From Acridotheres tristis (lineage: Eukaryota > Chordata > Aves > Passeriformes > Sturnidae), in the NCBI GenBank assembly GCA_037013685.1, contig CM072893.1, positions 16,890,736 through 16,954,735 on the forward strand: a DNA stretch of 64,000 nucleotides, read 5' to 3'. The first letter of the stretch is position 1, and each line of letters begins with the position of its first letter. The notes under the pieces were generated by a model that ran no database searches, was not told the DNA's origin, and saw only the letters and a list, made by a program, of their open reading frames with translations. Of the stretch, positions 47,481 through 59,314 are shown piece by piece. Made by a program: the position numbers and the translations under genes.

Positions 47481-48049
47481 GCTTTCATAAGCCTCCTACT
47501 TACCAGTACTGAAGGGTGTGCTAAGGTCTCATTATGTTGCACGATTCCCCTTGGTGTGACACGTTCCTGCAGTTCACAGGCAGGTGTTTGGCAGTGTCTG
47601 TTTCTTACGTGATGCTGGGAGCAGAGTAGCCCAAAAAGGAACCCTGAAGCTTTAGATGAACCTAAAGAGTGCCTTGTTAATAAGGAAGGAAAAAAATTAC
47701 AAGGAGATGGAAATTAACATTCAGTATATATTTGGTGGCATGCAGCTCTTTCTAAAGCACACCATATGTTTTTTTCTGATGATAAACAGATTTGATCCTC
47801 TACTGTCAAAGTCAGTGGTAGATTTTTCTAGGGAAAATGGTTGCAAAATCACATATATAGAACAAGTGAAACTGTGCATTAGATAGAGATACACATGTGT
47901 GATTGTAGATGGATCTGTTATTCTCCCTTTTCAGCATCCTCTCTACAGAATAACTACTTAAGGTTCCTCTGTCTTCTATACCTATTCAATGTGTGGTGGA
48001 CCAAATGTGTAACTGGTTTATCTTCTCATTAGCACAAATGCTTAGAATC
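47481..48049. other. Non-coding stretch, nothing recognised
   Basis: Ordinary AT-rich sequence. Confidence 0.5.
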
Positions 48050-48140
48050 AAGACACCTGAATCCTTTGGCACTAGTTTCCTATGTGACCTTGACAAATCA
48101 CTGTGTGTTTACGCCTCCTTCATTTGCAGGAAGGGCAACT
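48050..48140 (-). repeat. MIR-like (CORE-SINE) fragment
   Basis: 'cactagtttcctatgtgacc' then 'ttgacaaatcactgtgtg' and 'cctccttcatttgcagg' parallels ...ctgtgtgaccttggacaagtcacttaac..ctcagtttcctcatctgt, the MIR reverse complement. Confidence 0.62.
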
Positions 48141-49340
48141 CATAGTGGGTGACCTTACGGGGATGCCAGAGAGCTGACATTGCTCACATATTTTGAGAAC
48201 CCTGGAGTAAAGTGGTACTGGCAATCACAAAGTATTCACTCTATAGCACTGCTGATAACCAAACATGGAATACATCCTTAAGCACGTGATGGATTTCTCC
48301 TCGGTAAAAGAGAATCTCTGGGACATTAAAAGCAAAGTCCTGGCTGTCAGTAAAACACGGGGTCTAACATGGATCCAGCTGGAAAGGTTTGCTCCACTCT
48401 GGAGCAATAGGTAGCCGATGCTGCACTCCTTGATGAGCTGGGCTTTGTGAACACAAGTCTGTGTCCCCAGATGTTGGGCATAGAGTCAGAGGCTCCCCCT
48501 GCATATCTTCTAATGCCTGCAACAGGGATTTCCATGGTGGAGAGGGAGCACTAATGGACAGCACAGCCATTTGTTACCCAGGGGCTTGGGGTTTGCGGAG
48601 CTGTGCACATTCCTGCTGACGAGTGCATAGACAGAGGAGTAAACAATGGCTGTTAGATTTACTGCTGCAGCAAAAATAAACCATTTGTCAAAGCCAAGAT
48701 AACACAGGGATGCCAACAGCTTGAGACCACACCTCCTTGGGATGTGACCTGGTTATACCTCGCAGACCAAGCAGGATGGAATGGAAGTTCTACTGGGATT
48801 TAGCCTGAGTCCATTCAGAAATGCTCCCTCCAGAGAGTAGAGAGGAGAGCGCTGAGGAGTTAGCAGGGGTGCACAAAATGTTTCTTTATACAATATTGTG
48901 AGGTCTTGGCAAATAGCAGCCTACACAAAAACGACTATTAGTCTAAACTCTATGCTCTAAAGCATTTTTGTCCTATAAATTAGATGCTTCCAAATACAAT
49001 GCAAAAAGGAGACTTTTCAGTATAGACAAAAGATGGTCTCAAGGCTTTGCTGGACATTCTACATTATTTTAAGAGAGCTGCTCTCTGCATGTGGTACAGC
49101 AGCATTGATCAGAACATTTGTGGTAATTAAAAACCCCATGGCAAGTTTCATCAGGGACAGGTGACAGGTCAGTTAATTATTTTTAGGAAGCAAAATTCCC
49201 TCATCAGCTCTGAACAAAAGAGAAAAGTAACAGCAAAATTAACCTTTCCCAAGGGTGATATGATATTGCCATTACTATTAGTAGAATATACTTCCTTTCC
49301 CATTTGGCAAAATTTTGGTGAATGGTAATATACAGAATGC
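48141..49340. other. Non-coding stretch, nothing recognised
   Basis: No exon or repeat recognised. Overlapping frames of 60-68 codons on the minus strand look random. Confidence 0.5.
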
Positions 49341-49396
49341 ATTAATTATGTGTTAATTATGGAAATACATTAATTATGTGTAAATTATGGAAAAAA
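49341..49396 (+). repeat. 28-bp tandem duplication
   Basis: ATTAATTATGTGTTAATTAT plus GGAAATAC is followed by a near-identical copy beginning ATTAATTATGTGTAAATTAT at 49369. One to two mismatches separate the copies, so the duplication is fairly recent or maintained. Each copy carries TAATTA homeodomain-type cores, doubling the sites. Confidence 0.9.
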
Positions 49397-50589
49397 TTAG
49401 CAAGAGTTAGCGAAGAGTTACTTAACCTGGAAAACTGAGGCTGATTTTATAACAAAAGGGGATGTAAATTCAACCTGAAGCACAGATTTCTAAAAGCAGG
49501 AATAATGATGGAAAGTAGAAACATTGATACAAGCTTGCCAGGTGGAAATTTAGATGCCAGGGTGTACAGAGATTTGTCATGAACATCAGTTGTCTTCCTC
49601 TTATATATTTGTATTACAATATATTTGTAATATTTTCTATATTAAAATGGCATGATACTGAAAGGGGCTTGTCCCCTTAACTTTTCACTGGAGTTACTGA
49701 CTCTCAGGTTGACAAATTAAAGGGACTAAGGCTTGGTGAAGGACCAGGCTTTGCCTAGAGATTCAGCATGCCAGAGTACTGCTGCAACAGTTCCTTTGTG
49801 CGTGTCCTGGCAGATGCCAATTGAAATACATCACTGGTATGAGCTTCACAACTAGGGTAGATTGTCCTGGAGCATGAGGAGTTTGATCCCACTCACACTC
49901 TGGATTATTACTGGATGTAGAATAATGTGGGGTACTTTGGTACCAGGAGGAGCATGATCAGGGAAAAACAGAGCATAGCATAGCATGGGCTGAAAATTCT
50001 CGTGCTTTTAAGAGGATTGAAAGATACCTGTTAAACTCTGAGAGAGCCTTCCAACTCCCAGCAAAATGAAAGCGGGAAGGAGCAAACATCCAAATGCTAA
50101 GTAGAAATGGAGTAAGGAAGACAGAGTGCATAGTTCTAAAGATCTGTGCTACCTATCTTTTATGACTGTAGCAATGAAGATTGTCTAATGTGAAGCTGCT
50201 GTTTTGTCGTATGAGAAATTTAATGACTCCCAGAGATGAAACTTGCAATTGCTGTAGCTGAAGCTGTTACAAGGGCATTAGGCTTTGATAGTCTTCATGG
50301 GCTGGGCACAGGGTAAACCTGAAAGCTAGTGACAAACAGGTTATCCCTGGAGTTTTGTACAACTGCAGAGCAAACACCACAGCACATTCTGGTCCTGCAT
50401 AGCAGAACTGGCTCACATGAGGCCCTTGGAAAGACTCTGATATGATGCATGCACCAGGTTGTCTGCCATGTTCAAGGGAGCCATGCTTATCACTATAACA
50501 TTCCTCTTCTATAGGCAACCTACCACCTCTACCAAAAACAAGAATGAAAGAAAGCCTAAAAAGATGAAGAAAGATTTTCATTATGAAGT
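49397..50589. other. Non-coding stretch with an AT inverted repeat
   Basis: No gene recognised. At 49608-49628 TATTACAA, a TATAT spacer and TTGTAATA form an 8-bp AT-rich inverted repeat. The rest is ordinary. Confidence 0.5.
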
Positions 50590-50800
50590 TAATTAGCTTC
50601 TGAGCCAAGCTGCACCTTTTCAAGGGGAGGAATTAGAGGGATTTAATTGCTTTATCAGCCTTCTCTTTGATTTTCAGCAATCAGGCCGATTCCATTTAAT
50701 TTAACTGCCACAGATGAGAAGAAAATTGATGCACTCACCTGCCTTGGAGCAGAAAGAGAGAGTGAGAAAGAAAAGTTGGAGAAATTGGCAAATATAGTGT
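50590..50800. promoter_or_regulatory. Possible conserved non-coding element
   Basis: TAAT-rich block (GAAGTTAATTAGCTTC is a perfect 16-bp palindrome at 50585-50600; GGGATTTAATTGC; CATTTAATTTAACTGCC) with TCTTTGATTTTC (TCF/LEF-like) and CTTTATCAG (GATA-like). Motif-based inference. Confidence 0.33.
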
Positions 50801-52694
50801 CTGCAGATTAATGAAAACCAACAGCATTTGCTCACAATTGGAAATGATGTGCCTGCCCTGAGGTGTTTGGAGCTGTGTGTGCGCTGCTGTGCATGGTGAT
50901 GTGAGACCCATGTTAATGGCAGAGAACAGGGAAAAGCGGGTGGACCTGCCCTGGGGAGAGAGGGAAATATATTTGTGAGATGATCAGGGATCAATTAATG
51001 ACTGGATGTGCAGGGGGGTAGAGAAGAATGGGGGAGGCAAGTGGCTGGAGCCTCCTGCTAGCAGACAGGCAAGCACAGGTCAGTGTGCTGAGTGGGCTTG
51101 GTGTGATATCTGTTGTCATTCTCTACCAGTGGGATGTATCCTGCACTTTCTGGGTCAGAGGGTCGGTTCATGTTACAGGTAACTGATGTTTGTTTCTTTT
51201 ACTGAGGTACAGGGGAGAGGTTAGAAACTGCAGTGCAGGTTTTTGGTATATATCGTGCCTTTGCTGAAGTGCCTTTCCTTCTGTCAGAAGATTTCCTGTT
51301 GCTTCCTTCCATGTTTCTAGAAACATTTCATGCAGGGGTGAATAAGACACAAAACCAATGTGTTGAAGAGAAAGAAGGGAAATAGATGTGGGAGTAATAG
51401 AGGATGGTCCATCAGGAAGTGATGAGGAGAAAGTGGGGTGGGAGGAGCTGAGACCACTGTGTAGAACTGTGATGCACAGGATGAGAGCTGACTGCCTCCA
51501 GTTCAGGTGTGCCTTTGTACAGGGTCTGCTGAGCTTTGGTCACCTGTTAAACAAAACAATTGCCTGCAGCTGCCTGTAGTCATAATAACAGTCTGGGAAA
51601 GATGTGTGGTTCTCAGACCCTTGTTTTTCAAAAATGAGGACTCCTGGAGGTGTCTAGAGACAATCCTTCAAAAATGGGCCCAAGTAATTTTTTTATAGAG
51701 TCATGACCCAAAATTATAGCATGACTGTATTGGAAAGTCTGATTTACAGTGGCAGAATACTTGGACTCCATAATGCATTGCTTTGGGAGTATATGAGCTA
51801 ATTTCTTCACCTTGCTGGCCCCATTTAAGGACGGCTCTTCCCTCGATTAAAGAATGTTGGGCTAAAGTCTTGATTGGAAAACTTTGTGTCCTTTTGGTCT
51901 GTGCAGCAGAGGTAAGACTTCTTCCTGGTTCTCTGGCCAAGTCTTCATTTGAGGGAAAATGGTAAGAATAGGTAAATAAAAAGCATTCAGGAAGATGGCA
52001 CTTCCTTTTTCTGTGTCCTCTCAAAAAAAGATAATTAAGGGAATGGATTGGTTTTAAAAGAATGTTTCTTAACTGAAAAGAGAAACTTATCTCTGAAATG
52101 TCAGTTTCACTGCTTATTTTGTCACAAATGTTTTTGACAGAAGCCTGTTGGTAGAATTGTCATCTTCCATTTCACTCCTTCAAAAGCAAAAGGTGTTTTT
52201 CACTTTGAGATGACTTTTTTTCAAAGAGATGTTTGATTCTGTAATATTCATAGGGGATTTAAAAGAGAAAATTAATTTCTTTAAATTTTATTTTATTGAA
52301 ATAAAACATTTTGATTGACCCAAATTTGTTTTTGCTAGAAAATGTATGCTGTTATCGATTTCTTTTTGTGGAGATTATTTCCAGTCCCATGCTAAACAAA
52401 TTTCAAAATTGGAAGTTTTTTAGAAATTGAGAACTTTCAATTTCTTTATAGTTACCAAAACTGGGACTTTCTTCTCACCTGGGATTCTGAGTCTGTTTTC
52501 TCTTTCAGGACTACATTTTGAATTTAACACTTTCCTTATCAAATAGTACATCTTCCATTGCTTAGACTTCACATTATCTTTGGTGCAACCTGAATATGAG
52601 AATGATCTTTAATTATTTGTTGAAGTCCACATTAAGTTTTGGTCTGATTAGCTACATTATGTTGGATCCTACTGGAACTCCATGTGAAGAAACG
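50801..52694. other. Non-coding stretch, nothing recognised
   Basis: No gene recognised. 52030-52470 is AT-rich with many short A/T runs. Confidence 0.5.
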
Positions 52695-52780
52695 TGGCAA
52701 AAGAGCAGAAGTGAGGGAAAGGGAGGGTTGAGTGACTTGGCCAGGGTTTTGCAGTGGTGGGGAGTGGACTTGGAAACACT
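52695..52780 (+). repeat. MIR-like (CORE-SINE) fragment
   Basis: 'gggttgagtgacttggccag' continuing 'ggttttgcagtggtgggg' and 'agtggacttgga' parallels the MIR segment aggttaagtgacttgcccaaggtcacacagc..gtggcagagctgg. The start and end are uncertain. Confidence 0.65.
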
Positions 52781-53029
52781 GCCCATGTGTGTGGATCTGT
52801 AGGGAATTGCTAAAAGCTGATAGCCTGGGCTGTGTCTGTCAGCCCATTGCTGGGTTGGCATTGCTGGTCGGTCTGGAGCAGAATCAGGAGCGTTTAGAAG
52901 CTGTCATCGCCCTTACAAATCAGGCTGTAGGGCTCCTGAGGTGGTTCTTTTCTGCAATGTAACACCTTTAGGTATAGTTTTAAGAAGCAGCAGCTTTGTG
53001 GGCTGTAATTAAGACTCTGGAAGAGAGTT
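52781..53029. other. Non-coding stretch, nothing recognised
   Basis: Short ordinary stretch between a MIR-like relic and the next enhancer-like block. Confidence 0.45.
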
Positions 53030-53345
53030 TTTTCTGGTGATTCTCTCTGCTCACCCACAGCAGGTTAAATGAAGGGGTTAATAAGGTATTATTTCCCCAC
53101 AAAAGCCCTGACGGTGCATTTCCTCACAGCTTGCCTGCCAGGCTTGGCCTAGCTCTGTGGATCAAAGGCTGGTTATCGCTAATATTGAGCTGTTGTAACC
53201 TCTGTCCCCTTTGATTAAAGTGGTGCTGCTGTGAATTTCTCAGTTAATCACACCTTGGCTCGCAGGGTCAGCTTGCAACTTGGCAAGTTCAAAAAACTAC
53301 AGCGGAGGAGAGAAAGGTAAAATGTATTATGCAAATGCATTTATG
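53030..53345. promoter_or_regulatory. Strong candidate conserved non-coding element with paired TCF/LEF sites
   Basis: About 300 bases with distinctive, low-repeat sequence. ATCAAAG (53161-53167) and its reverse complement CTTTGAT (53209-53215) face each other 48 bases apart; both are TCF/LEF core motifs, the DNA end of Wnt signalling. Also present are GGGTTAATAAGG (HNF1-half-like), GGTTATCGCTAATATTG, CAGTTAATCACACC (homeodomain-like) and several retained CpGs. The mix is typical of vertebrate enhancers. Without a cross-species alignment it remains inference. Confidence 0.42.
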
Positions 53346-55569
53346 ATTGAGTCTGACTCCATCCGGCCAAGGCCTTGTACTGCTGGAGAGGCTGGAGGGA
53401 GCAGAATCAATATCCCATCCTTCAGCAAGAGCTCTTGGCAAAGAAAAGGGAATGGAACAGGAGACACTCCTTTTTTTTCTCCCTACAACTTCCCACACCA
53501 CTGAAGAGAGCAGAGTTTTGAGGACCCTTAAGCCTTCAGCAGGTGCAGTGTGTTCAGACGAGAATGTGACCTCTCAGACATTTTCCATCCCTGGGAGCTA
53601 TGATTTACAGTCTTTCCTTGAACTACATGGAAATGGGAGCTCTGCCGATGGGTTCAGGACCACTAATTCTGCTTTCCACTCCACATCACTTCCCAGAGCC
53701 TCAGGATGAGAGGAATCAGCAGGCATCATGGCAATGTGGATCCAATTTCAAAGCACACAGTAAGATAGGTGTGTAAGTCACCAGGTGTATGTGTGGGACA
53801 AAAATTGAAGATTTGAGCCCCAGGAAGGCCATAGTGTGGAATGTGGAATTCAACACAGTTGGCAGTGAGTTAGTTTAGTGAACACAGCAGCCTATCCTTG
53901 TTTTGAGGATCCTGAGGGATAGGACTGCTGAATAGAAAGAAGAGATCATAAGAGTTGAGACTTTTTATGAAAATCACTCTTTCCTCTTCTGTGTTTTGGT
54001 TTCCTTACCTGCAGTTTAGAATTTGATGGATTGCCCTGCCAGATGGAGGTGGTCATGGGAGTTCCTCAGCACTCAGAATATGGGTTATTTTTTATTTAGC
54101 AAAGTGCCCTATTCTTAGTAGCATTTCAATAGTCTATAGAATCAGTCTGGGCTATCTGCAGGCATGTGGTAAAGCCATATGTACATGCAGAGATTTTAAT
54201 GATGTAGAAACACCAGGATGATGTACCAGTTTTGCAACCACAACAGAAAAGCTTCACTGAGCTCTGTACTTCCCTAGTGAATCCAAGTGAAACAAATTAT
54301 GGCCATAACTCCACTTTTTGCTATTATTGCATCTTCAGGTGTGGTTCTACCAGCCATCTATTTATCAGGGTTTAAGTCCTTCCCTACAGAGTTGCTCCAT
54401 GAGAGGTGTGCAGCCTAGGAAAGATCACAGGTGTGGTGGAGTGACTGAGCTGTGGTTCAGGATTCAGGAGCAGGATCGTGTGCCCAGAGCTACAGCCCTC
54501 ATGTGACAAAATTCACGCTTCTGGTGCCCCTGGCTGACTTGAGCATTGATCCTCAGATTCAGGAGGTTGCCTCCAGGCAAAGGGTATTTGCTGTTTCCAT
54601 TGACCTGGCAGCATCTTTCCTTATCAGTGCACAATCTGTTGGGATCCCAAATTAATCTGCTAAATAATCACATTCCTACCTTTATTCCTACTCCTAGGGA
54701 AAGAGGTGCTTTCCTGTCACTGCTGAAATCTGTTGTGCTTTTCTGGCTGTGATAGTGAGAAGAGGGAGGGAAAGGAATGGGATGTTTCTAGGGGCACTGG
54801 CATTCAGGAGTGCTGGTTAGGGTGGCACAGGGAGGTGTTTCAGCTCTGGCTGAGCTGGTGAGCTGAGGTGAGGGGAGCAGGCAGCACAGGGGCTCCACTG
54901 CTGCCATGTGGCTCTGAGCAGAGTGCTGAGCACAGAGTGGAGAAGGCTGGAGGAAGAATGAGCACAGCAGGGCATTCTTGATCAGACCCGCTAATTAACT
55001 GCTTGCTCTTGTTTTATTTACTCCAGTCTTTCTATTTTTGCATGATTTGTTTCTTTATTCAAGTGAAACAGCGAGTAACTTTCTAAAATGTAAATTCAGA
55101 AGTGCTGGAACTGAGTTCCTGCTGGGGAGAAAGTCCTGGAGCTCTGCTCCTAATGGCTTTTGGGAACATTTCCATTGTTTCCACCCTTCCAAAAGCAGGT
55201 ACCATTCTGCTCAGTTGGGGCATGTGGTTCTTATTATGCTATCAAACCTCACAAGCATGGGAACAGAACCACAATGCCTGCTGCTGTTTCAAAGACCCCT
55301 AACCTTGAATTTTAGTAGGTAACACATACAGGCATCTTCATATTGTGAGTTTTTCTTCACTTTGTGTATCTTTCCCTTGTGTTCTTCTCAATCCCTTTGC
55401 ACTATTTTGTTGCTCTGAATTCCTAATGTATGATTATTTTGATTTTTTTTTTAGAGATGTCAACGATATGATCTATCTGACTTAATGGTTCTGTGAGGCT
55501 TTTAATGAAAAATTTCCATTAATAATAAAATACAGTAACAATAATTATGCTAAATTACAGCTGTTTTGT
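53346..55569. other. Non-coding stretch, one possible MIR scrap
   Basis: No exon recognised; the 120-codon frame at 53347-53709 has no domain. At about 53985-54030 'gttttggtttccttacctgc' plus 'agtttagaat' weakly recalls the MIR centre on the minus strand. Otherwise ordinary. Confidence 0.45.
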
Positions 55570-55690
55570 CGAAGTGCTTTGGAAAGGTAACAGCAGGAAT
55601 ACTGCTGTCTCCATTGCATGGTTAAATTGTGTCTGGGAGAAATGATTCACCCAAGGTCATGGGTGAGGTTTGTACTAGAGTTGGGAGGTC
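55570..55690 (+). repeat. MIR-like (CORE-SINE) fragment
   Basis: 'gaagtgctttggaaaggtaa' at the start, 'tctccattgcatggttaaat' in the middle and 'gagaaatgattcacccaagg' then 'tcatgggtgaggtttgtac' match the order gtgctttgga..tatccccattttacag...gaggtgaaatgattcacccaaggtcac of amniote MIR-type SINEs. Confidence 0.72.
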
Positions 55691-56744
55691 AATAAATGTT
55701 CCTGGTAATCCATCTGTTCCATCATACACTTCCTTCCTACAGAAAGTTTGTTTTCCTTCAGCTTTTGTTTCCCATGTACTGAATCTCCCTCTGATTTTTG
55801 TTCAAGACTCCAAGAGAAGAAACTGGCATAGTGCTGTGAGCCAAGCATTAGCAGGCTTTGCTCAGGCCCAAAATGAGTGATTCAGCCTAAGCACTGCCCG
55901 GTTCACTGTCCAGGAGATGGCCATAAAAACACAGCCAGTGAGACTGCTCCTCAGGGCTCAGTAGGGCTCTATAGAACAGGAGCTTGAACTTTCTCTGTAA
56001 ACTAATGCAACTATGAAAGAAAGGGTGTGATAGGCCAAAACCAAAACTCTTAAATCTCTGCTTCTGACCCCACATACGTTATGTTTCACCTTGCAAGAGT
56101 GAGGACCTGAAGCCCAGATGAACCTTCCAGCATCCTTTATGTGGCCGGATCATCTGCAAATGGGATCAGTAAAGCAGCTTAGTGAAATTAGGCTCCCAGG
56201 TCCTTTTGAAATCCTGTGGAAGCTGGGCATCTCTAAACATTCACTTAGTTTAAAAAAATCTCTGGCAGGGACATACAATGGGCTCATCAGAGCAGGCTTC
56301 TTTGAGAGACTTAATGCCCTATTTCTGTAGGCATTAGTACCTGATCTCTGCAACATTGGATCCTCCAGTAGTGCTAATGCAATTGATTCAGCTGTGGGTA
56401 CAGCTGGAACTTCTGCTCAGTGTGATGGAGCACTTGGTAGTTTTTCTAGGCATGCAATGTTTTTAAGCTTTGCAGGGCATGCCAGAGAGTTATGCCTGGG
56501 CAAACAGAAGTCATGGTGTGATGGATCTGTGACTCGGGTCATTACAGACTCTTTAGACAATTCTTTCCATAAAATACAGCATTCCCGAAGCTGCTCTGAT
56601 ATATTCCAGTTTCCCCCTGCAACAGCCCAGTATACCAAAGTTACACAGGAGGTAAATGCAAACCCCTTTAGTTTAGAGGTCCAACATAAAAGCTTACTCC
56701 CTATTTACTTAATTTCATTTTTTCAGTGGTGCCTGTCACTTTAA
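55691..56744. other. Non-coding stretch, nothing recognised
   Basis: No exon recognised. A 116-codon plus-strand frame (56394-56744) shows no domain. Confidence 0.5.
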
Positions 56745-56829
56745 TGTCCTGCTTTCTTTCTCTGCATCTTTCCTTTCCTCCTCCTTCCTCTTGCCCTTCT
56801 TTTCCTTCCTTTCTTCCTCTCAGCACTCT
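56745..56829 (+). repeat. Polypyrimidine (CT-rich) tract
   Basis: About 80 bases nearly all C and T (TTTCTTTCTCTGCATC, CCTTTCCTCCTCCTTCCTC, TTCCTTCCTTTCTTCC). It may be simple-sequence decay or a nuclease-sensitive H-DNA-forming stretch flanking the next block. Confidence 0.75.
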
Positions 56830-57070
56830 ACTTCCCTGCCTCTTGATTAAAATGTTGACTTTAACTTGGAATTAACCTGATTAATGTAATTGAAAGTAAA
56901 AGTCGGCTGCTCAGCACTTTAGGTGATGAGTGGAGATGGATTGAGAAAGAAAGCTTTCAGATTGAATACACTTCTCTCCTCTGGCTGTTAATTGCACCGT
57001 TTACTGGTACCTGACTTACTGACCGTCAGTGTTTAGTCCAGTTAATGATGATACACAGTCCATACTTTCC
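56830..57070. promoter_or_regulatory. Strong candidate conserved non-coding element, homeodomain-site rich
   Basis: The block carries at least five TAAT/ATTA-type cores in quick succession (CTTGATTAAAATG, GGAATTAACC, TGATTAATGTAATTG, GCTGTTAATTGC, CCAGTTAATGATG), plus GATTGAATAC, GGTGATGAGTGG and retained CpGs (AAGTCGG, CACCGTTT, GACCGTCAG). Its texture is clearly different from the polypyrimidine tract before it and the ordinary DNA after it. It is probably an enhancer if conserved. Confidence 0.42.
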
Positions 57071-57225
57071 AGAGATAATTAAAAAACATTCCAGCAGACA
57101 CTGCTGCAGAGAGCTTTTCTCTCTGTCGCAGTCAGCAGGCCCCAGGGGTTAGAGGTTCTGGTGTGTAAAGACAGTTCTTTGGGCAGAGTTGAGCTGGCCT
57201 TGGTTATGCAGGTGTTTTGAGGAGT

Positions 57226-57310
57226 ATCGTAGAATGGTTTGGGCTAGGAGGGATGATAAAGATTGCCTAGTTTTGCCCTCTATGCTGTTGGCAGCAATGA
57301 CTGCCACATA
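57226..57310 (-). repeat. CR1 LINE 3'-end scrap
   Basis: 'tatcgtagaatggtttgggc' then 'taggagggatgataaagatt' and 'gcctagttttgccctctatg' follows the avian CR1 reverse complement (tcatagaatggtttgggttggaagggaccttaaagatcatctagttccaaccc). Similarity fades after about 57310. Confidence 0.88.
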
Positions 57311-58799
57311 AAAGGTGGATTGTCGGGCTCAGACACAGCCTGCTCAGTGGCTGTCTCTGCATGCCAGTCTCCCAGGCTGCTGAGGCTGCAGCCCTGCTCC
57401 AGCTGCTCATACAGACCCGCACACTGGCCAGGACTTTCCAGGTCCCCAGTAGCTGATCCAGCTGATCTGGAGAGCTGTTCCCAGTGGCTCATGTGGGTTT
57501 CACAACTGGAGGCTGGAGCTGATGAAGCAGGATGGTAACTACTTCACACATTGGCTTTAGTGTGTCTGTCTCCTGTCTCTACAATCAGTGTGCAGGTGAG
57601 CATGGAGGCTCTCTGGAGTTGGGAGTCTATTTTTGTACTTCTAAAGCACTTTGCTGAAGACATAAGATTTTTAAGTAGAGTGCTCTCCCCACGGTCATTT
57701 GAGATCTTATCTGTAAGGGATAAGAGTTCAGTTAGAATTAGACATTTAAAGGCTTTGTACATCTGGATGTAGGTCTCTTGTGGCATACTTTTACAACTGC
57801 AAAACAGGAATTCTCAGCCTTCCTTACAGATGAGGCACTCAAATTACTCTGGACAGAAATTTACAGAAAATGCCTTGGCTAACATATTCTGGAGACTCAC
57901 ATATACTGAAGTGATAGTAGAAAAAAATTCTCCAAACATGAGAATCCATTAGGGAGCAGACTGACAAGGGGTGTGGTGAGAATTCTCATATTGCTGACAG
58001 AAGTATTTGGGCAAAACAGGCAATCTGTAACAATGTCAGAATTAATATATTTGTTAATGATCTGAAAAAATAACAAACATATGTAAGAGGAACTTGTAGG
58101 TGTGACAAAATTCAGAATGCTGATCAAGATCAGGAAAGACGATAACCATCGTGTGAGAGATTGCCAGCAGTGGACAAGTCTGTAATAGAAAAAATAGATT
58201 TGCACACAGAAGGAATCCTGAAATACTCTACTTTGACCTCCTGAGCAAGACATATATTGTACAGTTTACATTTAGAGAATAAGAACAATTTCAGTTGACA
58301 CTTTGTTTCAATAGCTAATCACAGTAAATTAAAACAGAGGAATGTATTTTTCATCTGAATTTGTTCTATCTTCTAAACCACTGGTTTTTGTTAAGCTTTT
58401 TTTCTGCTAGACTGAAAAAGCAGCCCTTTCATACACTGTTTTTTCTCTGTTCAAATACTCCTATGTTGGACTCAATGCAAAATTATGCACATGCAAAGCT
58501 ATGATTTACGTTTTTTGAATGCATTATGCTGTCAACTCAGGAAAAAAAAGCTAGGTGTCACTGTGACCAGCTCAACAAACATAAGTATTCAGCATGTCCT
58601 CATCCACCCTCTCTTGTCCTGCTGCCATTTCCCTTTACACATGGGCTATGTTCAGTGACCTGACTATGAGCAGTGTTGAAGCTCTGGGGAAGAAGATGAG
58701 ATTTTAATGAGAGGAGTGGGGTTAGTGTTTATATTACAATAGCAATGAAAGGCTCTCGTGAGATCAGAGCCCCTGTCATGATAGGATTTGTCTCTTGTT
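57311..58799. other. Non-coding stretch, nothing recognised
   Basis: No exon recognised. 57311-57540 is moderately GC-rich with open frames on both strands (91 and 70 codons) and no domain. Confidence 0.5.
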
Positions 58800-58819
58800 A
58801 AAAAAAAAAAAAAAAAAAA
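58800..58819 (+). repeat. Poly-A run of about 20
   Basis: An uninterrupted A tract. It may be the 3' tail of a retroposed RNA, but the upstream sequence matches no transcript I recognise and no flanking target-site duplication is obvious. Otherwise a simple homopolymer. Confidence 0.9.
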
Positions 58820-59314
58820 GGCAGGCAGATAATAATTTGGCTTTGTAATCCAACTGATCTGGAATTTGGGAAGACTGTATCCACACACGTAGGAAATCAA
58901 GTATTTGGGTTTTGAACCACAGAGGGGAGCAAAATGAGAACTGCAACCCTCACCTCTTGTCTGTTAGCCCAGCACTGGGTATTGCAAGATTCTTCTGCAT
59001 CTTGGGCAACTCTTATATTGGTATTTGAATACAGAAAAAGAGTAAAATCATGTTTTTCTATACTGTCTCCTATGTTAAAAAAATTGTACGTCTGTATGTA
59101 GTCATGGTATATCTTTATACAGTGAAATGAAACTCAAGCAGTGGTTATAGTAAATGTTAGGGGCTACAAGACTCCTTTCCTCTGATCAGGTGACTCCTCT
59201 AAGGGGTTTTCAAGCATTTAAACCTGGCCTGTTCCAGACAAATATCAGTCTGGATACCTAGCCACAGCATCCAAAAATACAGAGTGCTGCTTCTCCATCT
59301 AAAGGCATGTGCTA
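58820..59314. other. Non-coding stretch, nothing recognised
   Basis: Ordinary AT-rich sequence. Confidence 0.5.

Noticed and set aside
47307..47612. Cys/Val-rich frame that looks like a membrane or secreted peptide
   Set aside because: It is the translation of a degenerate TG-rich tract.
57311..57500. Extension of the CR1 scrap, or a coding frame on the minus strand
   Set aside because: Similarity to CR1 fades after about 57310, and the 70-codon frame has no domain.
58780..58830. Poly-A run as the tail of a processed pseudogene
   Set aside because: The upstream sequence has no recognisable transcript and no target-site duplication is evident.
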